A DNA stretch of 64,000 nucleotides from an uncultured Oscillibacter sp. (GCF_910584465.1 NZ_CAJUBK010000004.1:20172-84171); one strand, 5' to 3'. Numbered from the stretch's first letter, positions 8,338 to 17,334 are shown. The notes: generated by a model not told the origin, from the letters alone. A program made the numbers and translations.

Positions 8338-9588
8338 TCAGTCCCGCCGGACCCACTTGCCGAAGAGGGTCTTCTTATAGTGCAGCAGCTCCTCCTTGGC
8401 CTTGTCGAAGCTGCCCGCCTTCTGGAGGTACGCCACGCCCTTGGGGATGTCCGCCGCCGCGCCGCCCAGGCCCCGGGCGAAGATCACGCCCCGCATGTAG
8501 TCCGCCTCCCGGTTCTGCCAGTCCACCTTGTCCAGGAACCGGAGGGCCTTCGCGTAGTCCTGGGGAGTGCCCAGGCCGTAGAAGCAGCACTTCGCCAGGT
8601 AGAACACGCCCCAGGTGTTCCCCTTTTTGTCGTGGGCGACGGACAGGTGGCGGAAGGCTTTCGCGTAGTCCTGCGGCACGCCTTTGCCCGTGAAATAGGC
8701 CCGGCCCAGGTAATTGTTGGCCCCCGTGTGGTCCGGGTCCCGGGCCAGCTCCTTCTGATAACAGGAAACGGCATAGGCCATATCCTGCTCCGTGCCTTTG
8801 CCCTCCTCATACAGGAAGCCCACCTCGAACCAGTCGTTGGGGTTGCCGCCCTCGGCGGCCTCCCGGTACCAGCGCAGGGCCTCCTCGTACCGCTCCGCCT
8901 TTTTCAGCTCGTCGGCGTAGATGGACTGGTGGAGCGGGTACCCCAGCTCCGCGCCGGTCTTATAGAGGTCCTTCGCCTTTTCCGGCTGGGGGGCGATGAT
9001 GTCCTCGTCCCCTTCCCTGTAGTACTTGTTCAGGTTGTTGGCGGCGAAGTAGACCCCGCCCCGGAACGCCTTCCAGAACCAGTCCTCGCACTTGGAGATC
9101 TGCTCTTTCAAATAAGCCTTGAACTCCGCCTGGCTGGAGAAGGAGTCTTTGCCCTTATCCTGGATGCGGAGGAAGTCCCACCAGAAGTAGCTGTTGCCCA
9201 CGATGTACTGGCAGAACGCGTCTCCCCCCTCCGCCAGGGCCTCCACCTCGTCGAAGGCCGCCTGGAGGCTCTGGAAGGGCATCTTCTTCTGGACGGAGGG
9301 CGTCAGCTCCCCGCTCCGCAGGGCCACCAGCACCCCCAGGGCGCTGCCCTGCTCCACGGACTTGTGGAGGAGCTTCGTGGCCCGTTCGTCGTCCTCCGGG
9401 AAACCGTGGCCCCTCCAGACGTACTGATACCCGCACAGGCACCGGGCCAGGACGCAGCTGGCGTCGCCGTCCCCGGCGGCGGACGCCTCCTCCAGGAGGG
9501 CGAACGCCTCTTTGCCCCGGCCCGTACGGACGTCGTAGTAGATGTCCTGGAGGGCCCGCTCCACTTCGCTGCTCAAAACTGCTGCCAT
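8338..9588 (-). CDS. Sel1-like repeat protein
   Basis: 416 residues, no signal peptide. The C-terminal two thirds are Sel1/TPR-like repeats, each with a G-x-G or YG turn followed by D-x-x-KA: 'YEEGKGTEQDMAYAVSCYQK', 'YFTGKGVPQDYAKAFRHL', 'FYGLGTPQDYAKALRFL' and a last one with 'GLGGAAADIPKGVAYLQKAG'. Such solenoids are protein-protein scaffolds. The ATG follows TAAAGGAG. The stop of the membrane-protein gene lies 15 bases upstream, so the two are probably one operon and may act together. The function is unknown. Confidence 0.88.
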   Translation of the reverse strand: MAAVLSSEVERALQDIYYDVRTGRGKEAFALLEEASAAGDGDASCVLARCLCGYQYVWRGHGFPEDDERATKLLHKSVEQGSALGVLVALRSGELTPSVQKKMPFQSLQAAFDEVEALAEGGDAFCQYIVGNSYFWWDFLRIQDKGKDSFSSQAEFKAYLKEQISKCEDWFWKAFRGGVYFAANNLNKYYREGDEDIIAPQPEKAKDLYKTGAELGYPLHQSIYADELKKAERYEEALRWYREAAEGGNPNDWFEVGFLYEEGKGTEQDMAYAVSCYQKELARDPDHTGANNYLGRAYFTGKGVPQDYAKAFRHLSVAHDKKGNTWGVFYLAKCCFYGLGTPQDYAKALRFLDKVDWQNREADYMRGVIFARGLGGAAADIPKGVAYLQKAGSFDKAKEELLHYKKTLFGKWVRRD

Positions 9589-9603
9589 GATCGAAACGCT
9601 CCT

Positions 9604-11232
9604 TTATCTATTTGGTTTTTTGACCCGCTTCCAGCTCCCGCCGCCCGGCAGGTACTGTCCCCGGGGATACCCCGTCAGCCACGCCGCCGCCTCTCTCGGC
9701 GGCATCTTGGCGATGTAGAACTCCAGCTCCGGCCCGCCGGGCCTGGTGGCCTCCACCGTGCAGCGGGCATCCGTCCGGTCCCCCGCCGTCACCCGGATCC
9801 ACAGATAGCCCGCCGGATGGACCAGGTCCACCACCTGATAGGTCCCATCCGCCACGCCGTCCGCCGCCACCTGCACGTCTTCCGCCGTGAAGGTGGTGTG
9901 GCTCTCCGCGGCGCCGCTGGCGTAGACCAAAGAGAGCTTCGCCTGGGACTCCCGCCCCGGACGAGCGGGCGCCTGCCGGGAGCGGACGCCGTAGACGCGC
10001 CGCAGATCCCAGTCCCCGAGGGGCGGGACCTCCCGGCGGAGCCAGGCCGTCAGCACCGCCAGCGCCTCCCGGCGCCCCAGGGCCTTGGCAAGGCCAAGGT
10101 CTTCCTCCCCAGGCTTGGAGGCCAGCTCCAGCAAAAGCAGGACCTGCGGCTCGCCTCCCTCCTTCGTCCGGGGGGAGCAGCCCAAGGAGCGGAGGACCCG
10201 GCCTTCCGCCTCGACGGGGCGGGTAGGCGTCAGCGAGAAGCCTCCCCCCGCTCCCTCCAAACAGCGCTCCAGGTGCTCTCCCACCAGCGTCTCCGTGACG
10301 CGGGAGGTCACCTCGCCGCCGCATTCGAGGATCATATCCTGGGCCCCGCCGCTCACGGCCTCCCGCTGGGCGGCCTCTGAGGCCCGGAGGGCCTTCGCCT
10401 GGCGGAACTCCCGCTCGAACTCCTCCCGCCCGCTCTCGTCCATGCTCCAGAAACTGCTCCACTGGCTGTTCGTGCCCCTCCGGGCCCCCGGCGCCCGGAG
10501 GGCCAGGCAGTCCGCCGCCGCCCGCAGTTCGTCCGGCTTTTTGAAATCGGTGATGTGCTTTTGCCAGCGGTCGTCCACCAGCACCAGCTGCAGCACCCGC
10601 TGCGTGACGCTGCGCTTGCCGCTGCGGCGGTGATGGATCTCGTCCACCACGAAGATGCCCCGGATGCGGTCGATGCGGCTGGCCTGCTCACCCAGCACCC
10701 ACTCCCGGCCGATGCCCATCTCGTCGAACCACCGGCCGTTGGCCTTCAGGTCCTCGTCCACCATGGCGAACAGCTCCCCCACCGGAGGGGCCTCCTCCGG
10801 GTAAGGCAGCTGACTGCGGATGGAGGCGGCCAGGCCGCTCTTCCCCGGGAAAAGCGCGTCCCGCGCGCCGGTATAACCCATGTAGACGCCCAGGGCCAGC
10901 ATCAGTGCGCTGCCGCCGCCGCTGACCGCCAGGGTCACGTAGTCCGCGGCCTCCCAATAGGCCCGGTCCTGCCGGAGCCCCAGGGAGAACAGATAGGCCA
11001 GCCCCGCGGAGACCACCAGCCACAACAGCCCCCACAGCACCCAGACGATGCGCTTCCGGGTCCGGCTGAGGCAGTAGCCCTCCTCCACGCCGTGGGGATC
11101 GTTTTTCCGCTGGATGCACAGCAGGACCAGGATCACCGGGATGGCGAACAGCCTCAGCACGGCCGCCAGCAGCACGTAAACGACGACGTTCCACGGCCAG
11201 CGCAGGAAGCCTCCGCCCTTCTTCTCTTTCAC
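9604..11232 (-). CDS. Unknown membrane protein with large soluble domain
   Basis: About 542 residues from GTG at 11232, which follows AAGGAGG by 11 bases and lies just below a good promoter; the frame is open further upstream but without a start site. Three hydrophobic segments occupy roughly residues 12-38, 60-85 and 95-121. The remaining 420 residues are soluble, with a charged middle and a C-terminal domain containing 'GYLWIRVTAG' and 'ARCTVEATRPGG'. I do not recognise the family. It is transcribed with the downstream Sel1-repeat gene (15-base gap), so it may be the membrane partner of that scaffold (inference). Confidence 0.75.
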   Translation of the reverse strand: MKEKKGGGFLRWPWNVVVYVLLAAVLRLFAIPVILVLLCIQRKNDPHGVEEGYCLSRTRKRIVWVLWGLLWLVVSAGLAYLFSLGLRQDRAYWEAADYVTLAVSGGGSALMLALGVYMGYTGARDALFPGKSGLAASIRSQLPYPEEAPPVGELFAMVDEDLKANGRWFDEMGIGREWVLGEQASRIDRIRGIFVVDEIHHRRSGKRSVTQRVLQLVLVDDRWQKHITDFKKPDELRAAADCLALRAPGARRGTNSQWSSFWSMDESGREEFEREFRQAKALRASEAAQREAVSGGAQDMILECGGEVTSRVTETLVGEHLERCLEGAGGGFSLTPTRPVEAEGRVLRSLGCSPRTKEGGEPQVLLLLELASKPGEEDLGLAKALGRREALAVLTAWLRREVPPLGDWDLRRVYGVRSRQAPARPGRESQAKLSLVYASGAAESHTTFTAEDVQVAADGVADGTYQVVDLVHPAGYLWIRVTAGDRTDARCTVEATRPGGPELEFYIAKMPPREAAAWLTGYPRGQYLPGGGSWKRVKKPNR

Positions 11233-11284
11233 CGCTCCAGATACCTCCTTGCTCCCCCAGGAGATGGGAGAAGATCGTATCGTC

Positions 11285-11313
11285 ATTGTAGCAGTCCTCC
11301 ACGGCTTTGTCCA
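11285..11313 (-). promoter_or_regulatory. Promoter of the membrane protein/Sel1 operon
   Basis: Minus strand: TGGACA, 17 bases, TACAAT, with the predicted start about 45 bases before the GTG at 11232. Confidence 0.7.
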
Positions 11314-11420
11314 GTCCCCCGTCCGGCCCCCCGCTCGGAAGCGGGCGGCCCAAGTCCCGGTCTTTGTTTGGACGGATCCGTTTGCGTCCCCTTTTTTCGA
11401 CACGGAACGCGGCATATCCG

Positions 11421-11449
11421 TTGACAGGCGGAATATAGATCGTTATAAT
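11421..11449 (+). promoter_or_regulatory. Promoter of mntP
   Basis: Perfect consensus TTGACA, 17 bases, TATAAT. The predicted leader is only about 28 bases, so there is no room for a yybP-ykoY manganese riboswitch. Confidence 0.9.
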
Positions 11450-11484
11450 GAAAAAATCATCCTCACTCATCCGGGAGGTCCCCC

Positions 11485-12054
11485 ATGGATCTTTTTGAAC
11501 TGCTGCTCATCGCCGTCGGCCTCTCTATGGACGCCTTCGCCGTCTCCGTCTGCAAGGGCCTGTCCGTCCAGCGGCTCCGGCCGCGGCATTACCTGCTCAC
11601 CGGGACCTGGTTCGGCGGCTTCCAGGCGCTGATGCCCTCCGCCGGGTACTTATTGGGATCCGCCTTCGAGCAGTACATCGTCTCCTTCGACCACTGGATC
11701 GCCTTCGCCCTGCTGTCCCTCATCGGCGGGAACATGATCAAGGAGAGCCTCTCCGGCGAAGAGGAGGAGGCCGACGCCTCCTTCGCCGTGCGCACCATGT
11801 TCCTCCTGGCCGTGGCCACCAGCATCGACGCGCTGGCGGTGGGCGTCACCTTCGCCCTGCTGCCGGGAGTGGACATCGCCGCCGCGGCCTCCCTCATCGG
11901 GGCCACCACCTTCCTCCTCTCCGCCCTGGGCCTGAAGGTGGGGAACGTGTTCGGCCTGCGGTACAAGTCCCGGGCGGAGCTGGCCGGGGGCGCGATCTTG
12001 ATCCTCATGGGGGTCAAGATCCTGCTGGAGCACCTGGGGATCCTCACATTTTGA
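11485..12054 (+). CDS. mntP: Manganese efflux pump MntP
   Basis: 189 residues with six membrane helices in two repeats of three. The family signatures [12 protein letters not shown] in helix 1 and [10 protein letters not shown] in helix 4 carry the paired Asp residues that line the metal path. MntP exports Mn(II) when intracellular levels are high. The acidic cytoplasmic loop EEEEAD lies between the repeats, as usual. The gene stands alone behind a consensus promoter, with GGGAGG before the ATG. No riboswitch or obvious operator is visible, so any metal control must come from a protein site not recognised here. Confidence 0.95.
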   Translation: MDLFELLLIAVGLSMDAFAVSVCKGLSVQRLRPRHYLLTGTWFGGFQALMPSAGYLLGSAFEQYIVSFDHWIAFALLSLIGGNMIKESLSGEEEEADASFAVRTMFLLAVATSIDALAVGVTFALLPGVDIAAAASLIGATTFLLSALGLKVGNVFGLRYKSRAELAGGAILILMGVKILLEHLGILTF

Positions 12055-12060
12055 ACCTGC

Positions 12061-12232
12061 TCAGGCTGCCGGGGCGATGCCCCGGCAGCCTGAACCGGTC
12101 TCCGGGACTTTTCCGGCGTCCCGGGATCGGCCCGGACCGCGGGGGTGGTCCTTCCCCGGCCTCCCGCACCGCGCGGACCGGCAAACGGAGGAGGGGGCCT
12201 CCCGGGCCCCCTCCGTGCGCTCCCGTCCTCCC
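12061..12232 (+). repeat. 3'-end hairpin repeat, degenerate copy G
   Basis: Directly after the mntP stop: a perfect 15-bp palindrome (12061-12093, loop GAT), then an H1-like stem (CCGGGAC/GTCCCGG, 12102-12124), an H2-like stem GAGGGGGCC/GGCCCCCTC at 12191-12213, and a tail ending CCGTCCTCCCG. The order and tail match the better copies although the sequence has drifted. It also forms the 3' flank of the converging DUF4397 gene. Confidence 0.55.
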
Positions 12233-12239
12233 GGACGGA

Positions 12240-13334
12240 TCACCGGTCCATCAAGATCAGGTTCTGGATGTTGTTCCGCCCCGTGCCGCTCTGGAGGAGG
12301 TACACGCTGTAGATGGCGTTGCTCACCACGTCCAGATACAGCGAGCCGAAGGTCTCCTGCGGCGGGTAGACGCCCAGCCAGGCGGAGTCCAGGGTCTCGA
12401 TGTCCAGGGACGCGGGCATGGGCGTCAGGTTCGTGTCCGCGTAGAAGAACTGATAGGTGCCGGGCATGATGCGCTTGAAGGCGGCGACCTCCTTGAAGCG
12501 CAGGTCCGTCCAGACCACGCGCCCGTCGCTCATGATGACGTCCATCGGGCTGGTGTTCATGGCCAGGTTGCCGACGCGGAAGCTGGAATAGCCGTTGGTG
12601 GGCGGGCAGCAGCTGTCCGTGATCTGCAGCAGGTCCAAGCCGCTGGCGGTGTTGACGACGGCGATCGTGGTGATGCCGCCCGCCTGGAAGGGCATGGTCT
12701 TCTGGATGTAGATATAGCCGTCGGTCCCGGCCACCGTCACCGTCTGATAGCCGGCGCTGACCTGGCCGTAGGTGGTGGCGGAGGCGTAGTTCAGCAGGCT
12801 CACGAACTGGCGGTTGCCCACGAAGATGCGGAACGCCTGATAGCCGTAGCCCGCGTTCAGGAAGCGGACCTTGGCCGCGCTGGGCCACACCGCGCCGATG
12901 ACGCCGGGCAGGATGGCGGAGATGCAGCTGTTGTTGCTGCAGTTCCAGGACTGGCCGAAGCTGCCGGTGACCGGGACGGTGATCGTCCCGCCGAAGCCGG
13001 GCAGATAGGGGAAGGTGGACGTGCCGGGGCCGGGATAGACGGGGCCGCCCTCGCCGGGGTTCGGCAGGGGGATCACGGGCACCTGGCCGGGATCGGTGAC
13101 GCCGCCGTTGGTATCGCCGGGATAGACGGGCCCGCCCTCGCCGGGATTGGGCAGGGGGATCACGGGCACCTGGCCGGGGTCGGTGACGCCGCCGTCGGTA
13201 TTGCCGGGATAAACGGGCCCGCCCTCGCCCACGTTGGGCAGGGGGATCATGGGCTCGTCGGCGTTGACCATCCTCCCCGCGGGAGAGGAAGCTCGCCGGG
13301 TCATATTTTGTTCCATATAAGCAGCCGGAACCAT
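12240..13334 (-). CDS. Surface protein with Pro/Gly-rich repeats and two DUF4397-like domains
   Basis: 364 residues from ATG 13334 after AAGGAGG. Residues of about 25-115 form a stalk of two and a half near-identical repeats of about 29 residues containing IPLPNPGEGGPVYPG and TDPGQVPV. After a Cys-containing loop (NCSNNSC) come two DUF4397-like beta domains: one from 'AKVRFLNAGYGYQAFRIFVG', the second from 'GYSSFRVGNL'. DUF4397 proteins are usually surface or secreted. No clear signal peptide or sorting motif is visible here, so the export route is unclear. The function is unknown. Confidence 0.8.
   Translation of the reverse strand: MVPAAYMEQNMTRRASSPAGRMVNADEPMIPLPNVGEGGPVYPGNTDGGVTDPGQVPVIPLPNPGEGGPVYPGDTNGGVTDPGQVPVIPLPNPGEGGPVYPGPGTSTFPYLPGFGGTITVPVTGSFGQSWNCSNNSCISAILPGVIGAVWPSAAKVRFLNAGYGYQAFRIFVGNRQFVSLLNYASATTYGQVSAGYQTVTVAGTDGYIYIQKTMPFQAGGITTIAVVNTASGLDLLQITDSCCPPTNGYSSFRVGNLAMNTSPMDVIMSDGRVVWTDLRFKEVAAFKRIMPGTYQFFYADTNLTPMPASLDIETLDSAWLGVYPPQETFGSLYLDVVSNAIYSVYLLQSGTGRNNIQNLILMDR
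13035..13250 (-). repeat. In-frame tandem repeat in the DUF4397 gene
   Basis: About 87-bp units, two and a half copies, nearly identical at DNA level. They encode the 29-residue Pro/Gly stalk, and the unit length is a multiple of three so copy-number change keeps the frame. Confidence 0.85.
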
Positions 13335-13474
13335 CGTTCCGGCATCCTCCTTTCAAATGGGGCTGCACCATCCTATGCCGCGGGATCCCCCGGCGTTCAT
13401 GATGCAAGGATGATGGGAAGATGCCGTACACTATCCATACTATGCCGTATATGCCGCTGGAAGGAGCGATCCCT

Positions 13475-14131
13475 ATGAACAAGATCTTGATCGCCGAGGA
13501 CGAGGCCCCCATCGCCAACCTCATCCGGACCGCCCTGGAGGGCGCGGGCTACCGCTGCGTCTGGGCCCCCGACGGCGCCGCGGCGGCGGACGAGCTGGAG
13601 TCCCGGCCCTTCGACCTGGCCCTGCTGGACATCATGCTCCCCAAGGCCGACGGGTACGAGGTGCTGGAGTACTGCAAGAGCCTGGAGGTGCCGGTGATCT
13701 TCCTCACCGCCAAGGGGCAGCTGGAGGACCGGGTGAAGGGCCTGCGCCTGGGGGCGGAGGACTACATCGTCAAGCCCTTCGAGCTGATGGAGCTGCTGGC
13801 CCGGGTGGAGACGGTCCTCCGCCGCTGCGGGAAGACGGGCCGGGTCCTCTCCCTGCCCCCCGACATCGAGATCGACACCGCCAGCCGCGTGGTGCGCCGG
13901 GCCGGGTCCCCCGTGGCCCTCACCGCCAAGGAGTACGACCTCCTGCTGCTGTTCATGCAGAACAAGGGCATCGCCCTCTACCGGGACCGCATCTATGAGA
14001 AGGTCTGGGGCGAGGAGTTCCTGGGGGACAGCCGGACCGTGGACCTCCACATCCAGCGGATGCGGAAGAAGCTGGGACTGGAGGAGAGGCTGGTGGCGGT
14101 CTACAAGGTGGGCTACCGCCTGGAGGGATGA
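13475..14131 (+). CDS. OmpR/PhoB-family response regulator
   Basis: 218 residues from ATG 13475, with AAGGAG upstream; an earlier in-frame start at 13421 lacks a site. The receiver carries the acidic pocket EDE, phospho-acceptor in LLDIMLPKADG, switch Thr in LTAKG and Lys in VKPF. The C-terminal winged helix ends SRTVDLHIQRMRKKLG and VYKVGYRLEG. It is phosphorylated by the kinase six bases downstream. The operon layout (regulator, kinase, membrane-anchored protein, then a VanY-type enzyme) points to control of the cell wall (inference). Confidence 0.95.
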   Translation: MNKILIAEDEAPIANLIRTALEGAGYRCVWAPDGAAAADELESRPFDLALLDIMLPKADGYEVLEYCKSLEVPVIFLTAKGQLEDRVKGLRLGAEDYIVKPFELMELLARVETVLRRCGKTGRVLSLPPDIEIDTASRVVRRAGSPVALTAKEYDLLLLFMQNKGIALYRDRIYEKVWGEEFLGDSRTVDLHIQRMRKKLGLEERLVAVYKVGYRLEG

Positions 14132-14137
14132 GGCCCC

Positions 14138-15550
14138 ATGAAACTGTTCTGGAAGCTCTTTTGCAGCATGGTCCTCATCACGGCGCTGGCCTGCTCCGCA
14201 GGCGGCTATGCCCTGATCGGCGCGCAGTTCCGCTCCTCCCTGGAGCGGGAGGTCTCCGCCCTCTACGAGGAGAACGACCTCCTCCGCTTCGCCCTGGCCC
14301 AGGAGCTGTCCTTCCACCCCGCCTACAGCCGGGAGGAACTGGCCAAGGCCGCCGGGGGCATCACCATCTCCACCGGCCAGGGGCGGACCGTCTCCTTCCG
14401 CCTCAGCGACGAGGCGGGGCGCGCCCTGGGCGGCAGCGGCGCCCTGCCGGTGAACGCCGCCGCCCTCACCGCCCAGCTGCCGGAGGGGCAGCGGGGCTGG
14501 GTGATGGAGGCCCTGGGGGACGGGCGCATCTACCTCCACGCCGCCAGCCCCCTGGCCCTGGAGGACGGCATCTTGTACCTGGAGAACTGCCGGGAGGTCA
14601 GCGGCCTGTTCCATTCCCGGTCGGAGCAGTATCAAAGCTTCTTCTCCCTGATGCTGGCCCTCACGGGGGCGGTGGGGGCCCTGTCACTGTTCACCGCCGC
14701 CGTACTGCTGCGGCCCCTGGCCCGCCTCTCCGCCGCCACCCGGCGCATGGCCGAGGGGGACCTGGACCAGCGGGTCCGGGTGGACGGGGACGACGAGATC
14801 GCCCAGCTCTCCGCCGACTTCAACGTCATGGCCCACCGCATCCAGCGCCAGGTGGCCGAGCTGCGGGCCGCGGCCCGGCGGCAGGAGGATTTCATCGCCA
14901 GCTTCGCCCACGAGATCAAGACCCCCCTGACCTCCATCATCGGCTACGCGGACCTGCTCCGCTCCCGCCCGGCGTCGGAGGGACAGGTCCGGGAGAGCGC
15001 CGGATATATCTTCGGCGAGGGCCGGAGGCTGGAGGCCCTGAGCCGGAAGCTGCTGGACCTCATCGTCCTGGAGCGGCAGGACTTCCCCCTCCGCCCGGCG
15101 CCGCTGGGCGCCTTTTTGCGCCGGGTGGCCGGGGCCATGGAGCCGTCTCTGGCCCAGGCGGGGATCCGGCTCACCCTTCGGGCGGAGGACGTCACGGCGC
15201 AGATGGAGCCGGACCTGATGGAGACCGTCTGCGTGAACCTCCTGGACAACGCCCGGAAGGCCATGGAGGGCGGCGGGGAGATCCTTTTGGAGGGCCTCGC
15301 GGAGGAGGGCGGCTGCTGCATCCAGGTGACGGACCAGGGCAAGGGCATCCCGGAGGAGGAGCTGGAGCGGGTGACGGAGGCGTTCTACATGGTGGACAAG
15401 TCCCGCTCCCGGGCCCAGGGCGGCGCGGGGCTGGGGCTGGCCCTGTGCCGCCGGATCGTGGACCTCCACGGCGGGACGATGGACATCGAGAGCCGCCTGG
15501 GCCGGGGGACCCGGGTCCGGATCCATTTGAAAGGAGGCGGAGCGGGATGA
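14138..15550 (+). CDS. Membrane sensor histidine kinase
   Basis: 470 residues. There is an N-terminal membrane helix (residues about 5-27), an extracellular sensor of about 130 residues, a second helix around 170-190, and HAMP (RPLARLSAATRRMAEGDLDQ). The HisKA box is SFAHEIKTPLTSIIGY with His258, followed by the ATPase N box (NLLDNARKAM) and G boxes (DQGKGIP, GAGLGLALC). The extracellular stimulus is unknown. It is translationally linked to the next gene: its TGA overlaps that ATG. Confidence 0.95.
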   Translation: MKLFWKLFCSMVLITALACSAGGYALIGAQFRSSLEREVSALYEENDLLRFALAQELSFHPAYSREELAKAAGGITISTGQGRTVSFRLSDEAGRALGGSGALPVNAAALTAQLPEGQRGWVMEALGDGRIYLHAASPLALEDGILYLENCREVSGLFHSRSEQYQSFFSLMLALTGAVGALSLFTAAVLLRPLARLSAATRRMAEGDLDQRVRVDGDDEIAQLSADFNVMAHRIQRQVAELRAAARRQEDFIASFAHEIKTPLTSIIGYADLLRSRPASEGQVRESAGYIFGEGRRLEALSRKLLDLIVLERQDFPLRPAPLGAFLRRVAGAMEPSLAQAGIRLTLRAEDVTAQMEPDLMETVCVNLLDNARKAMEGGGEILLEGLAEEGGCCIQVTDQGKGIPEEELERVTEAFYMVDKSRSRAQGGAGLGLALCRRIVDLHGGTMDIESRLGRGTRVRIHLKGGGAG

Positions 15551-16317
15551 GGGGGTGGAAGAACTGGCTCTTCCCGGTCTTGACGCTGCTGACCGTGGCG
15601 GCGCTGGCGCTGCTGCCTTTGCGGCTGTCCGCCCTGGAGGACGGCGAGCTCACCGGGACCGTCCACGCCGAGGGGCTGTCGGAGGACACCAATTTCCCCT
15701 TCAAGCCCCCGGACCTGCCGGGGCGGATCTGGCTGCTGGTCCGGCTGAACGAGCTGCCGGAGGACCTGACCATCATGAGCCAGGAGCTGGAGGGGGAGGA
15801 TCGGGACCGGGAGATGGAGCGCCTGCGGGAGGCCCTGACAGACCTGGGGAGCCTCCTGTTCCCGGAGACGCCGGGGCTGCTGGCGGAGATCGACGGCGAC
15901 TCCTGGGACTGGACCCGGTACTATCTCCGGGACCAGACGGACCTCTCCAGCGCCGGGTTCACCGTGGCCTCCACCTATGACGAGACCCGGCGGAGATCCC
16001 TCACCGTCACCCTGGATGGGGAGAGCGGGCAGATCCTGGGACTGATGTTCTTCCGCGCCGACGGCCTTCCCGGCAGTCCGACCGCCGGAGAGCTGGGGGA
16101 GAAGATCCTGGACCGGCTGGGGCTGGAGTACGTCCCGGAGGGATCTGGCGACATCACCTATTTCCGCCTGCCGGAGTGCAGGAGCCTTTTCTGGGCCGTG
16201 CGGGACGGCAGGGAGCTGGACTTCAATTTTGCCCTGGACTGGAGCGCCGTGGACGAGGAGATCGCGGCGAGCTATGGTCATGAGCCCACCGATGCAGGAT
16301 CGATGCAAAAATGGTGA
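15547..16317 (+). CDS. Membrane-anchored protein of a two-component operon
   Basis: 256 residues. The ATG at 15547 overlaps the kinase stop (ATGA) and follows AAAGGAGGCGG. One N-terminal hydrophobic segment (WLFPVLTLLTVAALALLPL) could be an anchor or uncleaved signal. The rest is an acidic extracytoplasmic domain with 'RIWLLVRLNELPEDL' and 'LTVTLDGESGQILGLMF', the latter PepSY-like in flavour. It is probably a sensor accessory or wall-facing regulator of the kinase (inference). No family is assigned with confidence. Confidence 0.8.
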   Translation: MRGWKNWLFPVLTLLTVAALALLPLRLSALEDGELTGTVHAEGLSEDTNFPFKPPDLPGRIWLLVRLNELPEDLTIMSQELEGEDRDREMERLREALTDLGSLLFPETPGLLAEIDGDSWDWTRYYLRDQTDLSSAGFTVASTYDETRRRSLTVTLDGESGQILGLMFFRADGLPGSPTAGELGEKILDRLGLEYVPEGSGDITYFRLPECRSLFWAVRDGRELDFNFALDWSAVDEEIAASYGHEPTDAGSMQKW

Positions 16318-16401
16318 GACTCCGATGCAGGAATGTTTCGGTTTCGACGGGGACGAGCCTTATGATAGAGACATGATCTCGATCGCAAAGGAGTTGTTCT
16401 C

Positions 16402-17325
16402 ATGTCTGACCCGCGTGCCTGCGTCATCCAAGACTTCCCCATCCCGGAGCGGACCTACTACGCCGCCCCGCCCGCCCAGTGGGACCGTCCTCCCGGCGCC
16501 GCCAGGCCCCGCCGCCTCGCGCCTCCCCGGCGCAGAGGCCGGAGGTCCCCCCTGCCGCTCCTGGCGCTGGCGGGGCTGACGCTGTTCCTCACCGGCTTCC
16601 TGCTGGGCCGGGCGGGGGCCGTGGGGGCCTCTCCCCCGGCGCTCCCCCTCTCCCGGCAGTCCGCCCCGGTCCCAGGGGAGCCGGAGGACGGCGGTCCCGT
16701 CCGCGTCCTGACCGTCCCCGGGGCAGTCCGCTCCGGAGGAGAGGACGGCGCCTCCGACCCTGAGGACTGGGCCCTGATCCTGGTCAACGGGGAGCACCCC
16801 CTGCCGGAGGACTTCCAAGTCCCGGCGTTCACCCGATTGGCGAACGGGCACTCCATCGACGAGCGGGCCTATCCGGACCTCCAGCGGATGATGGACGCCT
16901 GCCGGGCGGAGGGGCTGAGCCCCACCATCTGCTCCTCCTACCGGACGTGGGAGAAACAGGAGGAGCTGTTCGAACAAAAGGTCCTCTCCTGCCTCCCCGC
17001 GGCCTCTTCCCGGGAGGAGGCGGAGGAGCAGGCCGCCCTATGGGTGGCCCGCCCCGGCACCAGCGAGCACCAGGCGGGGCTGGCGGTGGATATCGTGGAC
17101 AAGTCCTATCAGCTCCTGGACGAGGGCCAGGAGGAGACGGCGGTGCAGGCGTGGCTGATGGAGCACTGCGCCGAGTACGGCTTCATCCTCCGCTATCCCA
17201 CGGACAAGAGCGCCCTCACCGGGGTGGGCTATGAGCCCTGGCACTACCGCTATGTAGGGGAGGAGGCCGCCCGGGAGATCATGAGCCGGGGGCTCTGCCT
17301 GGAGGAGTACGCAGGGACCGGCTGA
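16402..17325 (+). CDS. VanY-type D-Ala-D-Ala carboxypeptidase (peptidase M15B)
   Basis: 307 residues from ATG 16402 after AAAGGAG. An unusual 50-residue Pro/Arg-rich cytoplasmic head precedes one membrane helix (LPLLALAGLTLFLTGFLLG), a linker, and the zinc peptidase domain. Metal and catalytic motifs are SSYRTWEKQ, GTSEHQAGLAVDIVD (S-x-H-x-x-G-x-A-x-D) and EPWHYRYVG. It trims the terminal D-Ala from peptidoglycan stems outside the membrane. It lies 84 bases after the two-component operon on the same strand and may be its target. No vanHAX genes are visible, so resistance cannot be inferred. Confidence 0.92.
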   Translation: MSDPRACVIQDFPIPERTYYAAPPAQWDRPPGAARPRRLAPPRRRGRRSPLPLLALAGLTLFLTGFLLGRAGAVGASPPALPLSRQSAPVPGEPEDGGPVRVLTVPGAVRSGGEDGASDPEDWALILVNGEHPLPEDFQVPAFTRLANGHSIDERAYPDLQRMMDACRAEGLSPTICSSYRTWEKQEELFEQKVLSCLPAASSREEAEEQAALWVARPGTSEHQAGLAVDIVDKSYQLLDEGQEETAVQAWLMEHCAEYGFILRYPTDKSALTGVGYEPWHYRYVGEEAAREIMSRGLCLEEYAGTG

Positions 17326-17334
17326 GCAGGGCCC

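Noticed and set aside
11450..11484. Manganese riboswitch expected upstream of mntP.
   Set aside because: The consensus promoter leaves a leader of only about 28 bases.
13035..13250. Regular repeats that could suggest a CRISPR array.
   Set aside because: Units are contiguous, in frame and translate to a Pro/Gly stalk; there are no unique spacers.
13475..17325. Vancomycin resistance cluster.
   Set aside because: Only a generic OmpR-type two-component pair and a VanY-like peptidase are present; no vanH, ligase or vanX.
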